From positions 1-64,000 of IMG/VR virus record IMGVR_UViG_3300010157_000035: 64,000 bases of DNA; one strand, given 5' to 3'. Positions 39,084-48,473 of this stretch are shown here, one piece after another. The notes under the pieces were generated by a model, which was not told the DNA's origin, searched no databases, and worked only from the letters and a program-made list of their open reading frames with translations. Both the position numbers and the translations under genes were made by a program. The DNA is from a virus. How positions within the stretch are numbered: the first letter of the stretch is position 1; every line of letters starts with the position of its first letter.

Positions 39084-39826
39084 ATATAATTTTTTCTCAG
39101 CAAAAACGGTATAATAATTTCATTGACAAATTTTTCGTTGTGCTCAGTGGTAGGATGATCATCGACTCCCCACTTGCACGGAAAAAATGGTAATCCTGTG
39201 TCTACAGCCCACTCATATTGTCCGTTAATTGGCAAAAACTGATCATGATCAATTTGATTGTATAGATGTGCTGTATCAGCATGTCTTAAGATTTTATTTT
39301 GAAACAACTTATTTTGATTATAAAACACAGTTCCCATATACGTAGTCATAAAGTATCGAATCTTATGTAATTTCAAAAACCATTGCACTCTAAGTATGTG
39401 CTCATAAGTGTAAATGAGTGAACCTATATCGTCATGGAATGTGCTGTAATAGGACTTGGCATAATGATTTTTCCAATGAGCATTTAGTATAATCCATTTT
39501 TTATTTGTAGTGGGTGATAAACTTGTGTGGAGATAATCAGGATGATCATCAATATTTTTATCATTGTTATTTAGATAAAAATCGTGTCTATCTGGACCAC
39601 TCCACATGATACCAACTAAAATATCCGAAGCGTTGTTGGTTTTCAAAGTCTCAGTAACTTGATGTATGATCTTTCTACTGATCATTCCATTTCCTTGAGA
39701 CTGAAGGGCTGTGTTTATAAATGGCACATCCAAATGATCAGCTAGTTGAACTGGCCATTTTCTTGGAGAATTTTCATCAGGCATTGTAAAACTGCAACCA
39801 CCAGTGACCAATAGCTTGGTGGTCAT
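39080..39826 (-). CDS. SGNH/GDSL hydrolase-like protein
   Basis: 248 residues; block I VTGGCSFTMP near residue 10, QSQGNGMISR for the Gly/Asn blocks, and a distal VDDHPTTEHN. Between galE and a glycosyltransferase, both overlapping it, so part of the same translationally coupled glycan operon. Confidence 0.68.
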   Translation of the reverse strand: MTTKLLVTGGCSFTMPDENSPRKWPVQLADHLDVPFINTALQSQGNGMISRKIIHQVTETLKTNNASDILVGIMWSGPDRHDFYLNNNDKNIDDHPDYLHTSLSPTTNKKWIILNAHWKNHYAKSYYSTFHDDIGSLIYTYEHILRVQWFLKLHKIRYFMTTYMGTVFYNQNKLFQNKILRHADTAHLYNQIDHDQFLPINGQYEWAVDTGLPFFPCKWGVDDHPTTEHNEKFVNEIIIPFLLRKNYI

Positions 39827-41061
39827 CCTTCAATTTTCCTTACCGGATACTTGGATTGACTCACATGGTCTCGATATCTGTTGCCAGAACGATTCCACTT
39901 GGTAGCCTTGCATTCTGCAGAGCCTTCCACAATAGTACCAGCAGTTTCAATAATGTCACAGATACGATCAATGCTTCCATCGTTCCAATCAGAGATCAAG
40001 CCCATGTTGTGATGTGGCGTTTGCAACAAGTTTTCTAACTTGTGATACGCATCATCTATTGACCAAGGAACGTAGAGCCTGTTAGGATCATCTGCAAAAG
40101 TTTCAGGGAAACTGCGATAAGCAGGATATAGAACGTTGGCTCCGAGGGTATCTGCTTCAGACACAGTGTTCGAGACCCAATCTTGTAGAGCACAATTGAA
40201 CAGCACACGAGTATCGTTAAGGAGAGCATAGTAGTCGTTCTTGGTTAAGTTTTCATAGATTGTCAGTTTGCCTTCACTAGCTAACTGACGAGCACGAGCC
40301 ACATACTCAGGATTATTACTGCGTAATGGGCCACCCGAGAACACAGCAAATTCAATATCCTTTTGACGGCCTTGAATGTAATACATTTCAATCAAGTCCA
40401 TAAAGAAGCCTGGTTGTTTCTCTTGGTCAAAGCGGGCAGCAAAGCCCACACGCATCTGACGCTTGTTAAATGGCTTGATATTTTGAACGCCACCAATACG
40501 TTCTAACACTTCTGCCTTGCCAAATGCTAGGCCACTAATATTATATATAGGAGCACTCCATCCAGCAATCCGCATATGAGCAACCATTTCTTCGTTTGTG
40601 GCGAGAACTCCTGTAACAAACTCATTAACCATTTGTTCGTAGAGTCCCATCCATCGTGCCATACCCCATACATGTACGAAATCATCAGGATCAATGGATT
40701 GAGCAAGACAGCGAACAAACACACGAGGCCGAGCATTTTGAGGGATCTGGTCCATAATATAAGGTAGACTCTCGATACCGGGTTGAAACATGTCTTCAAA
40801 GTAGATAACATCTTCATGTGTGACTTCTCCATTACGCATCATTTGAACTAGATTCATCATTTGGCTCATGCCAAAATAACTGCGGCCATGTGCATCTAGC
40901 ACCTGTCCTACACTGATACTTTGTGTGTTATCAATGGTAGTGCCAGGAACATAGACTACATCTAGTCCACGTTGATCAAACACACGTCGATTCCACTCAG
41001 TCAATTGTAATGTGTAACGGGCTTCGTAACTTTCCAGGCCCATGTAAAATAATTTACGCAT
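39823..41061 (-). CDS. GT4-like glycosyltransferase
   Basis: 412 residues, GT-B style. VGFAARFDQEKQPGFFMDLI (about residue 213) is the typical start of the second Rossmann domain in family 4 enzymes, followed by IYENLTKNDYYALL, and NCALQDWVSNTVSEA carries the Glu-containing donor-binding loop. Donor unknown; probably a UDP or GDP sugar. Confidence 0.78.
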   Translation of the reverse strand: MRKLFYMGLESYEARYTLQLTEWNRRVFDQRGLDVVYVPGTTIDNTQSISVGQVLDAHGRSYFGMSQMMNLVQMMRNGEVTHEDVIYFEDMFQPGIESLPYIMDQIPQNARPRVFVRCLAQSIDPDDFVHVWGMARWMGLYEQMVNEFVTGVLATNEEMVAHMRIAGWSAPIYNISGLAFGKAEVLERIGGVQNIKPFNKRQMRVGFAARFDQEKQPGFFMDLIEMYYIQGRQKDIEFAVFSGGPLRSNNPEYVARARQLASEGKLTIYENLTKNDYYALLNDTRVLFNCALQDWVSNTVSEADTLGANVLYPAYRSFPETFADDPNRLYVPWSIDDAYHKLENLLQTPHHNMGLISDWNDGSIDRICDIIETAGTIVEGSAECKATKWNRSGNRYRDHVSQSKYPVRKIEG

Positions 41062-41770
41062 TGTAATACCTTTCTTCCAATAGTTCTAAAATTTTATCGG
41101 CTATCTTGCGATGTCCTTGATCGTTGGGGTGATGGGTTTCGTCATAGTCAACACTGTCATCTAGTAATTTACTCAAAGCCGTTTCGGTATATGGCCAATC
41201 TTTACTTAATTCTCTAAGTTTTTCAAACGCACGAATATATTCTTGAGAATAATATGTTTTTTTTGGATACTTCTTGTTTACATAATTATAAATATTTTCA
41301 GTAGATTGAAGCAACCCCAATTCTTCCAGTTCTCTGTCCCAACATTGAACAAAAATATATGGACAGTTGAATTGTTTACAAAGTAGATCCATGGTCCATA
41401 TGTCTCGATAATATCTATATACACTATCTACTTCATTGTAACAATGCTTAATTAATATATTTTTAAGTTGCTCATTGGCCTCGCTACCGCGATCATTGCG
41501 AGCAACACTAGGACTAATACTCCATGCACCAAAATTTTCAGCAGGCACATGAAATCGATTATGAGCCGTTAATGCTATTATAATTAAGTCTGGTTTTAAT
41601 CCAAAAATAAGTTGATTTCTTAAACAATCGACTATTCTAGAATTACTACCACATCCCATAGCTTCATTGTAACAAGATTTGTTTATTTTTTTAGCTACTA
41701 CATTGGACCAAAGAGTTTCCAGTTGTAAATTTTTATTCCAAGTCCAACTGTCGCCGTTGACATACAGCAT
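41054..41770 (-). CDS. SGNH/GDSL hydrolase-like protein
   Basis: 238 residues: MLYVNGDSWTWN block I at the N-terminus, GCGSNSRIVD for the Gly/Asn blocks, YDETHHPNDQGH with the catalytic Asp-x-x-His at the C-terminus. The best-preserved SGNH tetrad of the set. Confidence 0.75.
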   Translation of the reverse strand: MLYVNGDSWTWNKNLQLETLWSNVVAKKINKSCYNEAMGCGSNSRIVDCLRNQLIFGLKPDLIIIALTAHNRFHVPAENFGAWSISPSVARNDRGSEANEQLKNILIKHCYNEVDSVYRYYRDIWTMDLLCKQFNCPYIFVQCWDRELEELGLLQSTENIYNYVNKKYPKKTYYSQEYIRAFEKLRELSKDWPYTETALSKLLDDSVDYDETHHPNDQGHRKIADKILELLEERYYNA

Positions 41771-41994
41771 TATCGACGAATACCTGCAAATCTACGAGCA
41801 TCTTCGTCCCACATGTTCTTGGCATGTTTGCCCTGTGCAAACTTGTTATACTGTTGCCAAGCATAACTGCGAAAGTTGTATAAATCTTCTTCTCGATACC
41901 GGTAGCCGTAGTCCTTACAGAATTCCAAGTAGTTTGACAAATCTTCAAAGGCTTGAAGGGCTCGGGGGTTTGTACGATATTGGGATTTACCCAT
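41770..41994 (-). CDS. conserved small phage protein (74 aa)
   Basis: Basic/aromatic, mostly helical (FRSYAWQQYNKFAQGKHA), with a C-terminal basic tail. Similar sequences occur in T4-like cyanophages (recollection); function unknown. AAAGGA Shine-Dalgarno. Confidence 0.6.
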   Translation of the reverse strand: MGKSQYRTNPRALQAFEDLSNYLEFCKDYGYRYREEDLYNFRSYAWQQYNKFAQGKHAKNMWDEDARRFAGIRR

Positions 41995-42005
41995 GATAGT
42001 TCCTT

Positions 42006-42449
42006 TTAAATTACGATTGATTGAGCAGGACGGGTGAGATTATAAGCGATCGAACATCCGTTTTCACCGTCCTCGGACACTTCAATTGTAACACAACGAC
42101 TGGGATAACGTGCAGCAATTTGGACATATAGGTCGTCTGCAATCATTTCACAGCTCTTGTAGTTGAGTTGCAACACACCGTCTTTGTATAAGTTTTCCAA
42201 CCAACGTTTGAATTGAATAAATTCAATGTCTCGATCATTATGGAACACATCAATTGACACTTTAAAATGGAATATGTGACGATGCGGACTAGCCAAAAAG
42301 CTAACATCGTATTCATCTCCGGTGGCCAGTTGTGGATCAGTTGCTGCCGCCGGATAGCAGTGAATGCCTTCTTTTCGGAATGTAACCCAAATTTGACGAC
42401 CTGCGGCATCTTTGATGCGTTCAACAGTTTCTCTTTGTTCTTGTATCAT
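42006..42449 (-). CDS. T-fold (QueD/PTPS-like) protein, putative
   Basis: 147 residues. SPHRHIFHFKVSIDV, DIEFIQFKRWL and CEMIADDLYVQIAARYP resemble the Zn-binding strand, the EF-x-LK region and the E-x-I-A helix of pterin synthases. Because a bona fide QueD exists at 32473, this is a diverged paralog or another T-fold enzyme. ATGA overlap with the upstream gene. Confidence 0.45.
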   Translation of the reverse strand: MIQEQRETVERIKDAAGRQIWVTFRKEGIHCYPAAATDPQLATGDEYDVSFLASPHRHIFHFKVSIDVFHNDRDIEFIQFKRWLENLYKDGVLQLNYKSCEMIADDLYVQIAARYPSRCVTIEVSEDGENGCSIAYNLTRPAQSIVI

Positions 42450-42778
42450 TTTTGCAATAACTCCATAGTTACAATTTTACCAATTGATTCTGACAAGTCT
42501 TGGTCAGAAGTGACGATATGTAATTTGACACGACTTTCGTCTTTCCGTTGATCATACCAACGAGTTTCAATGATCGTGCCACCATTGACAGCCTGCACAC
42601 TGAACCTGATAGGATCCGGTAAGTCGATTTTGTTGGTCTCATCATCACAGATGGCAAGAGAACTAGGCACGGCACCACGTCCTCTTCGACGAACCTTGGG
42701 TTCTTCCTCATATCCTCTAACGTCGCGATTGAAATCCCAACCCCATTTCATCAAGTTTGACCATAACCATCTAATCAT
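42446..42778 (-). CDS. hypothetical phage protein (110 aa)
   Basis: Trp-rich basic N-terminus (MIRWLWSNLMKWGWDF) and a beta-rich C-terminal domain (RFSVQAVNGGTIIETRWYD). Present between genes shared with cyanophages. Function unknown. Confidence 0.6.
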   Translation of the reverse strand: MIRWLWSNLMKWGWDFNRDVRGYEEEPKVRRRGRGAVPSSLAICDDETNKIDLPDPIRFSVQAVNGGTIIETRWYDQRKDESRVKLHIVTSDQDLSESIGKIVTMELLQK

Positions 42779-43314
42779 TTTATTACCTCATCTTGTGTGT
42801 ATTTAGACCAGTCTGTAAACACTGATCGTTTTTGCAAGTCGTGTAGGCTGTGACACCATACTCCGGGATTGGTTGCTCGAAAGTCCTTGTCGTCCAGTTT
42901 AAGTGTAGCATTATAACCCAATTGATTGATGTAGGGCAACTTTACTGAAATCATTGGAATAAAGTTATGGTTCTCGGTCAATCCACTTTCCAACAGGCCT
43001 TCTACACAAGTGCTATCAATGTCCAAGGTACATAGAATGTTACGTTCCAATACCGAATGAATCATAGTTTCCCACGGAGCCCAGCCTGCACCATCGTTTA
43101 CCGCAAGACAAGGGAAACTCATGTTTGCTCCAAAATACACATGTTCAATATGTTGACTGGTATCTAGTAGTGCGCGAGAATCCCGTACTATTTCAATAAT
43201 TTTATGATAGTCTTGAATACCAACTACAAATAGAGTTTTCTTACCGTAGGCAGGAGTATGTTCAACTTCGGTGCCAACAAAAAATTTAACATTATCATGC
43301 TCGGGTCTATTCAT
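42775..43314 (-). CDS. hypothetical phage protein (179 aa)
   Basis: Alpha/beta protein; ends with NPGVWCHSLHDLQ and a Trp-containing helix. It directly follows the radical SAM gene (8-bp overlap) and precedes the T-fold group, in the order ATPase-unknown-radical SAM-DpdA. Possible role in the deazaguanine pathway by position only. Confidence 0.55.
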   Translation of the reverse strand: MNRPEHDNVKFFVGTEVEHTPAYGKKTLFVVGIQDYHKIIEIVRDSRALLDTSQHIEHVYFGANMSFPCLAVNDGAGWAPWETMIHSVLERNILCTLDIDSTCVEGLLESGLTENHNFIPMISVKLPYINQLGYNATLKLDDKDFRATNPGVWCHSLHDLQKRSVFTDWSKYTQDEVIK

Positions 43315-44368
43315 TATATAATTCCGGAAAAATTGAACGGTGATTTTGATTTGTTAGTTGATCAAATTCTTCATACCGAGGAAGATGTGTAGTTTTTCTT
43401 TGACTTTGAGCCAAGTGTATTTGATCTAGTAATCTTTTTTGCAGCGGCATTGGTAGTTGCTTACTGTATTCAATGTTGTTGTGATTTACAGATTGTAACA
43501 CATTTTGCCCTACAAAGTCAAATCCATGCCCTCCAGATTGGCTAACAATAAAAATATTGTCCGGACCTGTGTATTCAAGCGCAACATCAATGGCTTCACC
43601 GATGCCAACAGCACTCAATGGAAAATAAACCATATTTGTTTGGATGTCTGAAAAATCTCTGGACAGTTGTTCTAAATTAGATTTAAACTCGGTCCAAACA
43701 GCCCCATTGCGAATATATTCGAATCGACAACCAGTGCTCTCAAAACTAACTATAAACGTTACGTTAGCAAAGTTTTTTAACAGTTGGTAAATTTTATTAT
43801 TGCGAATTGATGTTAAATTGGTTGTCACTTCAATTTTGATAAATGGATTGATCTTTGACAAACGTTCAAGTAAATCAAAATTTTCTTTAATCAAAAACGG
43901 TTCACCGCCAGCCAATTGCAGAAATTTCAAATTGATTAGATCTACGTCACTGACAGTTGGAAATATTCGAAACTTTCGAGTCACTCCTTTGAGTTCGGCC
44001 CATTTACTACTCCAACTGGGACCACAATACACACAATTGAGATTACAGGTATTGCTCCAACGCAGATCTAAATGCTCCAGTTGAAAAGAATCAGCACCGT
44101 TGAGGTTATGAAAAAAATTGTCGTATTGATATATGCTTCTACGACTATTGACATCGCCGCTGGCTTCTCGATCCCAACAGGTTTGACAACTTGGATGTTG
44201 TTTATCGTCAATTACAGATTTTCTTATATCTGTAAACACAGGATTATTTTTGACATCCTTAAACTGTTCAATCGGCACGGTTGCTGTGTTAATGCAACAT
44301 ACTTTACCACGGCCGTCGGGATCTAAACTTAATCCTGCCCATGGTGCTGCGCAGAAGTTTTCCCTCAT
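43307..44368 (-). CDS. radical SAM/SPASM protein
   Basis: 353 residues. C-x-x-x-C-x-x-C is in WSNTCNLNCVYCGPSW (about residues 110-121), and an additional SPASM-like Cys group is at the N-terminus (CAAPW...KVCCIN...CQTCWDRE). LQLAGGEPFL is the GGE SAM-binding motif. Radical SAM/SPASM enzymes modify peptides or glycans. Sits between DpdA and small phage genes, all overlapping. Confidence 0.8.
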   Translation of the reverse strand: MRENFCAAPWAGLSLDPDGRGKVCCINTATVPIEQFKDVKNNPVFTDIRKSVIDDKQHPSCQTCWDREASGDVNSRRSIYQYDNFFHNLNGADSFQLEHLDLRWSNTCNLNCVYCGPSWSSKWAELKGVTRKFRIFPTVSDVDLINLKFLQLAGGEPFLIKENFDLLERLSKINPFIKIEVTTNLTSIRNNKIYQLLKNFANVTFIVSFESTGCRFEYIRNGAVWTEFKSNLEQLSRDFSDIQTNMVYFPLSAVGIGEAIDVALEYTGPDNIFIVSQSGGHGFDFVGQNVLQSVNHNNIEYSKQLPMPLQKRLLDQIHLAQSQRKTTHLPRYEEFDQLTNQNHRSIFPELYNE

Positions 44369-46047
44369 GATGCTTCGAGTTGATCTAATTTAGATTGATC
44401 AAACTCGATATCTTCATCTTCAACTTCTTCAAACAATGCATTAAACTGACTGTGTGCATTTTTGGCTTTTTTGCCTTTGAATCCTCTAGTGCCTACAATG
44501 TCCATCCAATAACGATCATAGTGTTCGATAATAGCTTCGGCTTCGGCGCGATCTGCGGTGGCAAAAATAGCATCTACTATGTCTTTGAAACGAGCATGGT
44601 CTCCGTTTTGATTCCACATCATAGCCGGCCATGATCCGTTGTCATATTCACGGTTGGCACGTTGAACTGCTTCGAGATGCATCCAAACATTATGGCCCAT
44701 CAGTAGTGCATAACTGAAACTATCCCAACTAGTCTTGCCTTCTTTGCCAATCTTGTTTAGGTCACCTGGCTTGTAATAACAAATGTCCTTCATTTGCAGT
44801 TGTAGGCTGATCGGACTTTCATCAAAATGATCAATCAGTCTATCGGCTACCACTGCCTGACCAAATGGACGAGTATCTGTGCTGTATTTCTTGTCGTCTA
44901 CAATAGGACTCATTCTATAGCACCATTTGTCGTTGTGCGGAAGATCGATATGATGATATACCTGACCATTTGCCGTAGCCAGGAACGGTGACGCACAGTC
45001 GAAACTGATGGTAAATGCTGGATTCACATACTTACGCACAGCTCTTTGGATGTCTGTTAGTAATACTGCCCACTCTAATTTACTTGTTCCTAAGAAGTGC
45101 ATCCAATCGTGAATGCCTTCTTGAAGTAATCCATCGTGACGCAATGCCACAAGTCTACGCAATACCAAGTGAACGTCACACATGTTCTGCCCACCCATGC
45201 TCCAACCATCAAAGTGTGTGTCAGGATACATGTTGGGATCACAATAGTGCTTCATTGTGTCATACCAACGATCTGCATCGGCATGGTTGGCACCTTGTAA
45301 CACGTTAAGCACTTTCATGCCACCATTCCGAGCACCTTTGCGATGACGCATGTAGTAGTCGTTGTTATACTTGGTGGCCGCTACAGCCTCTTCTAAGGTG
45401 GTAATACCACAGGCATCGCTGGCTTTCTTGTCATGAATAACCCAGGTAGGAATATCTAGTGTCATTCCGTAGTTGGCAATTCCGTCTAACCATTTGAGCA
45501 CAGCTTCACGTTTCTTCTGTGCGGCATCCAGCAAGTTCTGATAATTTTTTGCATGATCGATCTTGACATACTTGATATTACCATTTTTGTCATGCTTGGC
45601 TGTGCCGTCGGGTTTGAGATCTGGCACGTGTTCAATACCCTTGGCCCGAAATTCGGCCATCTTGGTCACAACCTCTGAGCTAGTTGGATCACGCCACTCG
45701 CCTTCCCACAGGCCCTTAGCAATCTGGAATCCACCTGAGTCACCTAGCATTAATGTGCCTGGTTCACGGTTACGCACCATGTCTTCGGACCAGTCTTGCT
45801 TAGTAAGATCCAAGTTGGCGTGACCACCTGAATACAAACTCCATCGGTATGGAAACAGACCTTTAGAACTATTAAGCCAATTCATCTGTTCCATGTCTTT
45901 CATACCAGCTGGCATACGTGCTGGGTCTACATAAGGACCGTTTACAGGATCGCGTTGTTTGCCTATGTAAGTGGCATAGAAGCCTGATATAGCCGGCAAA
46001 AACACAGCGTAATCGTTTTGTTTAGCAGTTAAATTATCTTGGGCCAT
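44365..46047 (-). CDS. dpdA: DNA-guanine transglycosylase (DpdA), TGT family
   Basis: 560 residues. TLMLGDSGGFQIAKGLW is the TGT substrate-pocket motif (SGGFQ), ISFDCASPFLATANG matches the distal Asp loop, and YYMRHRKGARNGGMKVLNVLQG aligns with the TGT central strand. The length and position beside folE, queD and queE fit phage DpdA, which swaps guanine in DNA for a 7-deazaguanine base to evade restriction. Confidence 0.82.
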   Translation of the reverse strand: MAQDNLTAKQNDYAVFLPAISGFYATYIGKQRDPVNGPYVDPARMPAGMKDMEQMNWLNSSKGLFPYRWSLYSGGHANLDLTKQDWSEDMVRNREPGTLMLGDSGGFQIAKGLWEGEWRDPTSSEVVTKMAEFRAKGIEHVPDLKPDGTAKHDKNGNIKYVKIDHAKNYQNLLDAAQKKREAVLKWLDGIANYGMTLDIPTWVIHDKKASDACGITTLEEAVAATKYNNDYYMRHRKGARNGGMKVLNVLQGANHADADRWYDTMKHYCDPNMYPDTHFDGWSMGGQNMCDVHLVLRRLVALRHDGLLQEGIHDWMHFLGTSKLEWAVLLTDIQRAVRKYVNPAFTISFDCASPFLATANGQVYHHIDLPHNDKWCYRMSPIVDDKKYSTDTRPFGQAVVADRLIDHFDESPISLQLQMKDICYYKPGDLNKIGKEGKTSWDSFSYALLMGHNVWMHLEAVQRANREYDNGSWPAMMWNQNGDHARFKDIVDAIFATADRAEAEAIIEHYDRYWMDIVGTRGFKGKKAKNAHSQFNALFEEVEDEDIEFDQSKLDQLEAS

Positions 46048-46741
46048 TTAAATTATCGATTAGTTCATGGTACCAGCGATCTACTAACGCAAGCATTTCG
46101 GCTTTTTTTGATCGCACGATTTCATCGCTTGGTGTAGTTGTCTTCCATTGATTGTATAGAATTACTACTGCAGCTAATTCTTCTACAGATAGATCGTGGT
46201 TGATGATATTGCAAATTTTTGTAAACTCTGTAACAAATGTTTCTTGACTGCTGACTATATTTTTAAGATTTATTTTAAAAATACCAGGATCCTCTAACAT
46301 TCGTTTATATTCGTTAAACCAATTTATAGCCTGAAAAGACTCTTTTATTTCGGCACTTACAATCATCCAATTCCACATGTTAGTAGAGTCAATACAGAAA
46401 ACAAATAACTTATCATTTTTATCAATGTATCTAGCAATTTTATTACTAGGATGTTCGACTATAACTCCAACCTCGCTATCTTTAACAGTATGGTTGAACT
46501 CATTACAACACGCTACAAAATGATGTTCCCATCTCGACCAGTTCAGTCGATATTTTCTATCTTGATTTGGATAATTAAGAACATCCGTGTATTTCAATTG
46601 ATCGAGTTTTTCATCAATACCAGTGGGCATCAGAGAGTCTCTAGGTTGCCAAACATGAAATCCTGTTAACAAATTTAAACATCTGCTGATAAAATTTCCG
46701 GCTGATCCTGGTAAAAAATTTAAAACTACAAATCGCTTCAT
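46034..46741 (-). CDS. P-loop sulfotransferase/kinase-like protein
   Basis: 235 residues with FLPGSAGNFISRCLNLL (P-loop-like GSAGNF) near the N-terminus. The same motif (PGSGGKFLS) starts the large fusion protein at 51128, so the two N-domains are related. Could be a sulfotransferase-type enzyme; the 5'-PSB and 3'-PB loops are not clear. Confidence 0.4.
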   Translation of the reverse strand: MKRFVVLNFLPGSAGNFISRCLNLLTGFHVWQPRDSLMPTGIDEKLDQLKYTDVLNYPNQDRKYRLNWSRWEHHFVACCNEFNHTVKDSEVGVIVEHPSNKIARYIDKNDKLFVFCIDSTNMWNWMIVSAEIKESFQAINWFNEYKRMLEDPGIFKINLKNIVSSQETFVTEFTKICNIINHDLSVEELAAVVILYNQWKTTTPSDEIVRSKKAEMLALVDRWYHELIDNLNGPR

Positions 46742-47463
46742 TATTTGCTTTGTGCTGGAATAATGTAAGTGTAAGTGGCCAATCCTGAGTCAACTGTGAT
46801 TTGTGCCGCACCATCATCACTGATACGCATAACTTTGTCACCAGTTAGGTCCAGAATACTGATAACTGTTTTGATGGGCCATGACCATGTGCGTTTGAGT
46901 GTGCCGCTGACACCAGGTTGGAATACAAAGTTGCCAGCGTGTGTGCTATGGTCGCCAAAGAAAAACTTTAGATCACCATTTTCTGTTTTGGCCTGGAAGT
47001 TAACTTCCTCAGCATTGGCCTGTGCCTGCATCTTAAGGCGTTGAATAGCGGACACTGTGGGTTCAAATTCGATGTGCCAGTTGACACCTTTGAATTTAAC
47101 AGTCTTGGCCTTTTCAGTTACAATCTCCGATGCCATAAAGCGATAGGTGTTCTTAAAATCTTTAGTGGCATTTTGAAAACTAATGCCATCGGGCTCGCCT
47201 GTGGCTTTCTTTGTAACACTGAGTTCAGCACCTTCTTTATATTCTGTAAGGTTCAAAAGAATATTAAGTTTTGCCAAGTTTGGCATACCAAACAGGCCAA
47301 TGAATTCTGGGACTGGGTTGGCATACTCGCCCTCTACCACTACACTACGATCCTCGGCAACACCAAATATGTCAGTTGTCTTATCATCGCCTGTGATCTT
47401 AACCAGGTCGATACAACCCAATTTCAATGTGTGTTCTACTAAGTCTAGTAAATGATCTTTCAT
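46741..47463 (-). CDS. 45: sliding clamp (T4 gp45-like)
   Basis: 240 residues from the ATG at 47463 after a strong promoter and AAGGAG. The two-domain beta/alpha clamp pattern is preserved (LLDLVEHTLKLGCIDLVKI, SVVVEGEYANPVP, FKGVNWHIEFEPTVSAI). T4 gp45 is 228 aa. It encircles DNA and tethers the polymerase next door; in T4 it also activates late promoters. Confidence 0.85.
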   Translation of the reverse strand: MKDHLLDLVEHTLKLGCIDLVKITGDDKTTDIFGVAEDRSVVVEGEYANPVPEFIGLFGMPNLAKLNILLNLTEYKEGAELSVTKKATGEPDGISFQNATKDFKNTYRFMASEIVTEKAKTVKFKGVNWHIEFEPTVSAIQRLKMQAQANAEEVNFQAKTENGDLKFFFGDHSTHAGNFVFQPGVSGTLKRTWSWPIKTVISILDLTGDKVMRISDDGAAQITVDSGLATYTYIIPAQSK

Positions 47464-47482
47464 ATATTTCTCCTTGTGTTTG

Positions 47483-47511
47483 ATTATACTGGGTTTATTT
47501 AGATTTTGCAA
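47483..47511 (-). promoter_or_regulatory. sigma-70-type promoter of the sliding clamp gene
   Basis: TTGCAA (47506-47511), 17 bp, TATAAT (47483-47488). Confidence 0.65.
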
Positions 47512-48472
47512 CGGGTTTAGGTAATATTTTTGCCAGGCTTTGACCACCACGCAATGAAGTAAACTCACCTGATTTTTGAAATTCTATCCACACACTAGGG
47601 CTACCAGTCTGGTGACAAAATATTTCTTCAAATCCTAAATAGTCAGCCCAGCCTCTAACCAACGAGCCTGGTGTGTAACCAGTAATACCTTGTTCAACTG
47701 CTTGCATGGCCTGGTGCCGATCACAATCATTAAAGGTCATGGCCAAAACACCGCCGGGCAACAACTTCTGATAAATTTCTTCAAGATATATTTTTACCAA
47801 CTCAAACGGACGATAATCTAAATAGTTGTAGACCAAACAAAAACCAATTTGTTGATCAGGCAATCGATTTAAAATTGGATGATTAAATGATTCTTTAATC
47901 ACATAAGGTCGCAGTCTATTTTTATATACTGGGTTAAATTGTTCCAATGTGGGCTCAAGCAAGTAATGACTTTCATCCACGAGATACAATGGATCGCTGG
48001 CTGTCATTTCGTGTATAAACGGTTCCAACATTGGATGTATAACCATTGACGGATGCTTCCAGTCGCATCGACTAGCAACTCGACTTTTTAATACTGATTC
48101 TGTATCTGCATCTCTTCTAATTGGTTTATTACGATGTAATCCTAGGTAGTCTTCGGTTTGTGCGTAGTCGGTTTCTAAATATCTTTCATATTCGGTATAA
48201 TTTCGATGTAACCACGCTTGCCCTTGTTCAGCAATTAACCGCGATACTTCAGATTTTAAGTCTATTAATTCTTCTTCAACACTGACAAATACTGATTGTA
48301 ATGCATGATTTTTTTCTTTAAGTCTTTGTTGAAATCCTGAATCAACTCCGGCCTGAGGCACATCAACCCGGTCAATAATCAACTCGAATCTATTACTAGA
48401 TTCATATTGAAGATCTTGCATGGTCAACTCTTCCAAATGATTATGTAAGCGTATTAATTCAGTTAGGTTCAT
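47495..48472 (-). CDS. methyltransferase-like protein (325 aa)
   Basis: From the ATG at 48472. A long helical N-terminal half (coiled-coil-like, SVFVSVEEELIDLKSEV) and a C-terminal Rossmann-like part with LLPGGVLAMTFNDCDRHQAM, resembling post-motif-I methyltransferase strands; motif I itself is not evident. Between clamp and polymerase, so perhaps a replication-associated factor or an inserted enzyme. Confidence 0.45.
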   Translation of the reverse strand: MNLTELIRLHNHLEELTMQDLQYESSNRFELIIDRVDVPQAGVDSGFQQRLKEKNHALQSVFVSVEEELIDLKSEVSRLIAEQGQAWLHRNYTEYERYLETDYAQTEDYLGLHRNKPIRRDADTESVLKSRVASRCDWKHPSMVIHPMLEPFIHEMTASDPLYLVDESHYLLEPTLEQFNPVYKNRLRPYVIKESFNHPILNRLPDQQIGFCLVYNYLDYRPFELVKIYLEEIYQKLLPGGVLAMTFNDCDRHQAMQAVEQGITGYTPGSLVRGWADYLGFEEIFCHQTGSPSVWIEFQKSGEFTSLRGGQSLAKILPKPVAKSK

Positions 48473-48473
48473 G

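Noticed and set aside
45015-45308. Plus-strand ORF of 97 codons
   Set aside because: Antisense to dpdA; Cys/His-rich composition is an artefact of the complementary frame.
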